A stretch of 14,764 bases of DNA from CAZSAT01 sp964604675 (GTDB lineage Bacteria; Myxococcota_A; UBA796; CAJQPC01). Below are positions 12,644 to 14,764 of this stretch, in pieces (positions within the stretch are counted from its first letter, which is position 1; every line of letters begins with the position of its first letter). The DNA is taken from assembly GCA_964604675.1 (NCBI GenBank), contig CAZSAT010000159.1, positions 1 to 14,764 on the forward strand, written 5' to 3'. Made by a program: the position numbers and the translations under genes. Under the pieces are notes generated by a model that was not told the DNA's origin, did no database searches, and saw nothing but the letters and a program-made list of their open reading frames with translations.

Positions 12644-14715
12644 GGCAGACGCACGATGAACGCGCTGCCGCGCTCCGGCGCGGTGCGCACGTCGAGCTCG
12701 CCACCGTGCGCCTTGACGATGCGTTCGCAGATGGCGAGGCCGAGCCCGGTTCCGCCCTGCTTGGTCGTGTAGAACGGGATGAACAGCTTGTCGAGAGCTT
12801 CCCGGCTGATGCCGGGACCGTCGTCCCGCACCTCGATCGCCAGGGCCGGTCCCCTGCCCTGGCCCGGTCGTTGGAGCCGCGTGGCACGCGTACGCACCGA
12901 GACGCTTCCCCCGTCCGGCACGGCCTGGAGCGCGTTCTGGACCAGGTTCAGGAGCACCTGAACGAGCTTGGTGTCGTCCACCACGATCTCGGGCAGGCCG
13001 CCGCCGAGCTCCTCGACGAGCGTGACGCCGTCGGGCAGGCCTTCGGCGCGCACCAGGGAGAGCACGTGGCTCACGGTCACGTTGATGTCGGCGGGCGCGG
13101 CCTGCAGCTCGAAGGGGCGCGCGTAGTTCAGGAAGCCCGAGACCACGGTGTCGAGCCGGTCGACCTCGTCGAGCACGACCTGCAAGAACTCCATGGAGTC
13201 GTCGTCGAGCTCGGACCCCTCCAGGTACTGAGCGGCGCCCTTGATCCCGGCCAGCGGGTTCCGGATCTCGTGCGCCAGGCCGGCCGACATGGTGCCGAGC
13301 GCCGCGAGGCGTGCCTGCTCCTTGGCGGCCTCGAAGTTGCGCAGGTTCTCGACGATGCCGCTCACACGCTTCGCGAGCGCGTCGAGCCGGGACAGCTCGT
13401 CGTGTGAGAAGCCGTCGGACCACTCCTCGTCCTTCAGGGTGATCCAGCCCAGCACCAGGTCGCCGGAGCGGAGCGGTACCACCAGGTCGGCGTTCATCGC
13501 GTCCATGACCTGGAGCCGAGCCTCCCCTTCCGAGCCGAGCCGCACCATGCCCGCTCGCACGTAGGCGCGCACGTCTTCGCGCTGGAAGCCGTCGGCGAAG
13601 GGTGACGAGGCCACCGCCGGCAGGGGGGGCCCGACGTCACTGCCGCGACTGGCCACCAGCCGCACCTGCCGACTGCCCGGATCGTAGACGTAGAGCGCCA
13701 GCGCGGGGAAGCGACCCGAGGCATGCAGCCGCCCGAGCAGGACGCGCGCGAGGTGGTCGAGCGAGAGCACCGACGGCAGGACGGAGGTGAGCTCGTCCAG
13801 GGCGCTCTGCAGGCGGCGACCTCGGGTGTTGATCGCGTGGCTCACCCGCGCGCTGACCCGTTCTCGCAAGGGTTCGTAGGCCACAAGGAACAAGGTGCTG
13901 GCCACGAACAGCGCGAAGCCGGAATGCAGCCGCGTTCCGCTCACCCAGGCGGTAGCGACGTAGTCCACGAAGACCAGGCCGAGCGCGAAGCCCGCCACCG
14001 TCACGATCCTGGCCAGGTACTCCTGCAGGTCGAGCAGGCGGTCTTCGCTCAACACCTCGTAGAGAAAGAACAGGAAGACCGCGGAGCACAGCCCGCTCAA
14101 GGGAGGCACCGGGCCCTGGTAGGCCGCCACGCGTTCGGCGAGCCCCAGCTCCGCGACAGGTGCCTCGGGCCACGAGAGCACGCGGAACACGGCCTCGATC
14201 ACGGCGAAGCCAGCGGCCGTGCCCAGTGTGCCCAAGAGGTAGAGGATGCGGGCGCGTTCGACCCGGTAAGGCGAGCCTCGGTAGCGCAGCCAGAGCTCCC
14301 GCATGACGACGGCGAAGGCGAGGTACGCGAACACGCCCAGGCCGATGCGCGCCGCGGTGACGTCGGCGGCGTCGAAGAACACCAGATCCGCTCCGACTGC
14401 GGCCGCCACAGCGACCGGTGTCGCGAGCCACAGCTTCCCCACCAGCGGGCTGGTGGCGTCCTCCGGACCGCGGAAGAAGCGGTCGGTCACCTGCAGCGTG
14501 GTGACGGGAAGGAAGGCTCCGAACGCCGCCCAGGCGAGCCGAAAGCCCACCCACCCCGGCACGAGCACGAGCGCGAAGCTCGCGTACGTGCCGCACGTCA
14601 CCGCGCAGAGCATCGCGAAGTCCACGTTGGCACGGCGGACCCCGCGACCGCTGGCCGCGCGCCAGGCCAGCACCGCAGCCATGCCTGCCACGGCCCAGTA
14701 GATGAACACGGTCAC
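12637..14715 (-). CDS. Membrane histidine kinase with GAF-like, HisKA and HATPase domains
   Basis: The 692-residue product starts at a GTG (14715) preceded at seven bases by a perfect AGGAGG. Residues 2–280 hold about nine hydrophobic segments (roughly 2–18, 33–52, 60–76, 95–114, 124–141, 157–177, 205–222, 237–254, 267–280), a membrane sensor module. A GAF-like domain follows at about 310–455. Then comes a HisKA domain with AGLAHEIRNPLAGIKG (phospho-acceptor His482), and a HATPase with the N box LLNLVQNALQ, DDGPGI from 631, FIPFYTTKQGG and GTGLGLAICERI. The H-box is of the NtrB/AtoS type, whose partners are often sigma-54 activators. The layout recalls PrsK- or ComP-like kinases, but the ligand is unknown. 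There is no receiver domain and no response-regulator gene in the window; a partner could lie beyond 14764. Confidence 0.94.
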   Translation of the reverse strand: MTVFIYWAVAGMAAVLAWRAASGRGVRRANVDFAMLCAVTCGTYASFALVLVPGWVGFRLAWAAFGAFLPVTTLQVTDRFFRGPEDATSPLVGKLWLATPVAVAAAVGADLVFFDAADVTAARIGLGVFAYLAFAVVMRELWLRYRGSPYRVERARILYLLGTLGTAAGFAVIEAVFRVLSWPEAPVAELGLAERVAAYQGPVPPLSGLCSAVFLFFLYEVLSEDRLLDLQEYLARIVTVAGFALGLVFVDYVATAWVSGTRLHSGFALFVASTLFLVAYEPLRERVSARVSHAINTRGRRLQSALDELTSVLPSVLSLDHLARVLLGRLHASGRFPALALYVYDPGSRQVRLVASRGSDVGPPLPAVASSPFADGFQREDVRAYVRAGMVRLGSEGEARLQVMDAMNADLVVPLRSGDLVLGWITLKDEEWSDGFSHDELSRLDALAKRVSGIVENLRNFEAAKEQARLAALGTMSAGLAHEIRNPLAGIKGAAQYLEGSELDDDSMEFLQVVLDEVDRLDTVVSGFLNYARPFELQAAPADINVTVSHVLSLVRAEGLPDGVTLVEELGGGLPEIVVDDTKLVQVLLNLVQNALQAVPDGGSVSVRTRATRLQRPGQGRGPALAIEVRDDGPGISREALDKLFIPFYTTKQGGTGLGLAICERIVKAHGGELDVRTAPERGSAFIVRLPV

Positions 14716-14731
14716 TGGTAGACCTCCTACC

Positions 14732-14760
14732 GACCCGCCGGCATTGCGGCACGTCGGGTC
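14732..14760. promoter_or_regulatory. Nested inverted repeat upstream of the histidine kinase gene
   Basis: GACCCG (14732–14737) and CGGGTC (14755–14760) are complementary arms, and GCCG/CGGC (14737–14740, 14747–14750) is nested inside. It lies just upstream of the kinase ribosome-binding site and may be leader structure or an operator. The window ends here, so the context is incomplete. Confidence 0.3.
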
Positions 14761-14764
14761 AGTA

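Noticed and set aside
2001..14715. A direct regulatory link between the histidine kinase and the sigma-54 promoter
   Set aside because: Both suit NtrC-type control, but they are more than 10 kb apart, no activator gene is in the window and nothing in the sequence connects them.
1..14764. tRNA, rRNA, CRISPR array, insertion sequence or prophage attachment site
   Set aside because: No cloverleaf-like sequence, rRNA stretch, regular repeat-spacer pattern, transposase or flanking direct repeats were recognised by eye on either strand.

Overview
The window is GC-rich, densely coded bacterial DNA whose genes have strong third-position GC bias. Several points suggest a deltaproteobacterium in the broad sense, most likely Myxococcota. 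These are a recA–pilT-family–alaS gene order, acidic secreted proteins with carboxypeptidase-regulatory-like domains, a textbook sigma-54 promoter, an NtrB-type histidine kinase, and a LexA-like site resembling the Myxococcus box as I remember it. No 16S gene is present, so the placement is an inference.

Left part (1–4065): two tandem, same-strand paralogous genes for large acidic, cysteine-containing envelope proteins. The first lacks its 5' end. The second is a predicted lipoprotein. It is preceded by about 395 bp of non-coding DNA holding several hairpins, a 9-bp-arm inverted repeat and a full-consensus sigma-54 (-24/-12) promoter. It ends in a strong U-tailed intrinsic terminator.

Middle part (4066–10691): a conserved housekeeping block. 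ruvX/yqgF (minus strand) is divergent from cinA, and their 74-bp gap carries a sigma-70-like promoter overlapped by the LexA-like box. cinA is followed by a 19-bp palindrome and recA, then a PilT/PilU-family pilus retraction ATPase (perhaps leaderless), then alaS. No recX is seen between recA and alaS.

Right part (10692–14764): a diacylglycerol-kinase-family lipid kinase and a FabG-like short-chain dehydrogenase on the plus strand. Converging on them is a long minus-strand membrane histidine kinase (about nine hydrophobic segments, GAF-like, HisKA, HATPase). Its stop codon and that of the dehydrogenase lie in the two arms of one perfect hairpin.

The most interesting material is regulatory: the sigma-54 promoter with its upstream inverted repeat, the LexA-like site between ruvX and cinA, and a hairpin that would bury the Shine-Dalgarno sequence of the dehydrogenase gene. 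No tRNA, rRNA, CRISPR array or insertion sequence was recognised. I saw no convincing case of a wholly new multi-gene system. The tandem sigma-54-linked surface-protein pair is the least understood part.
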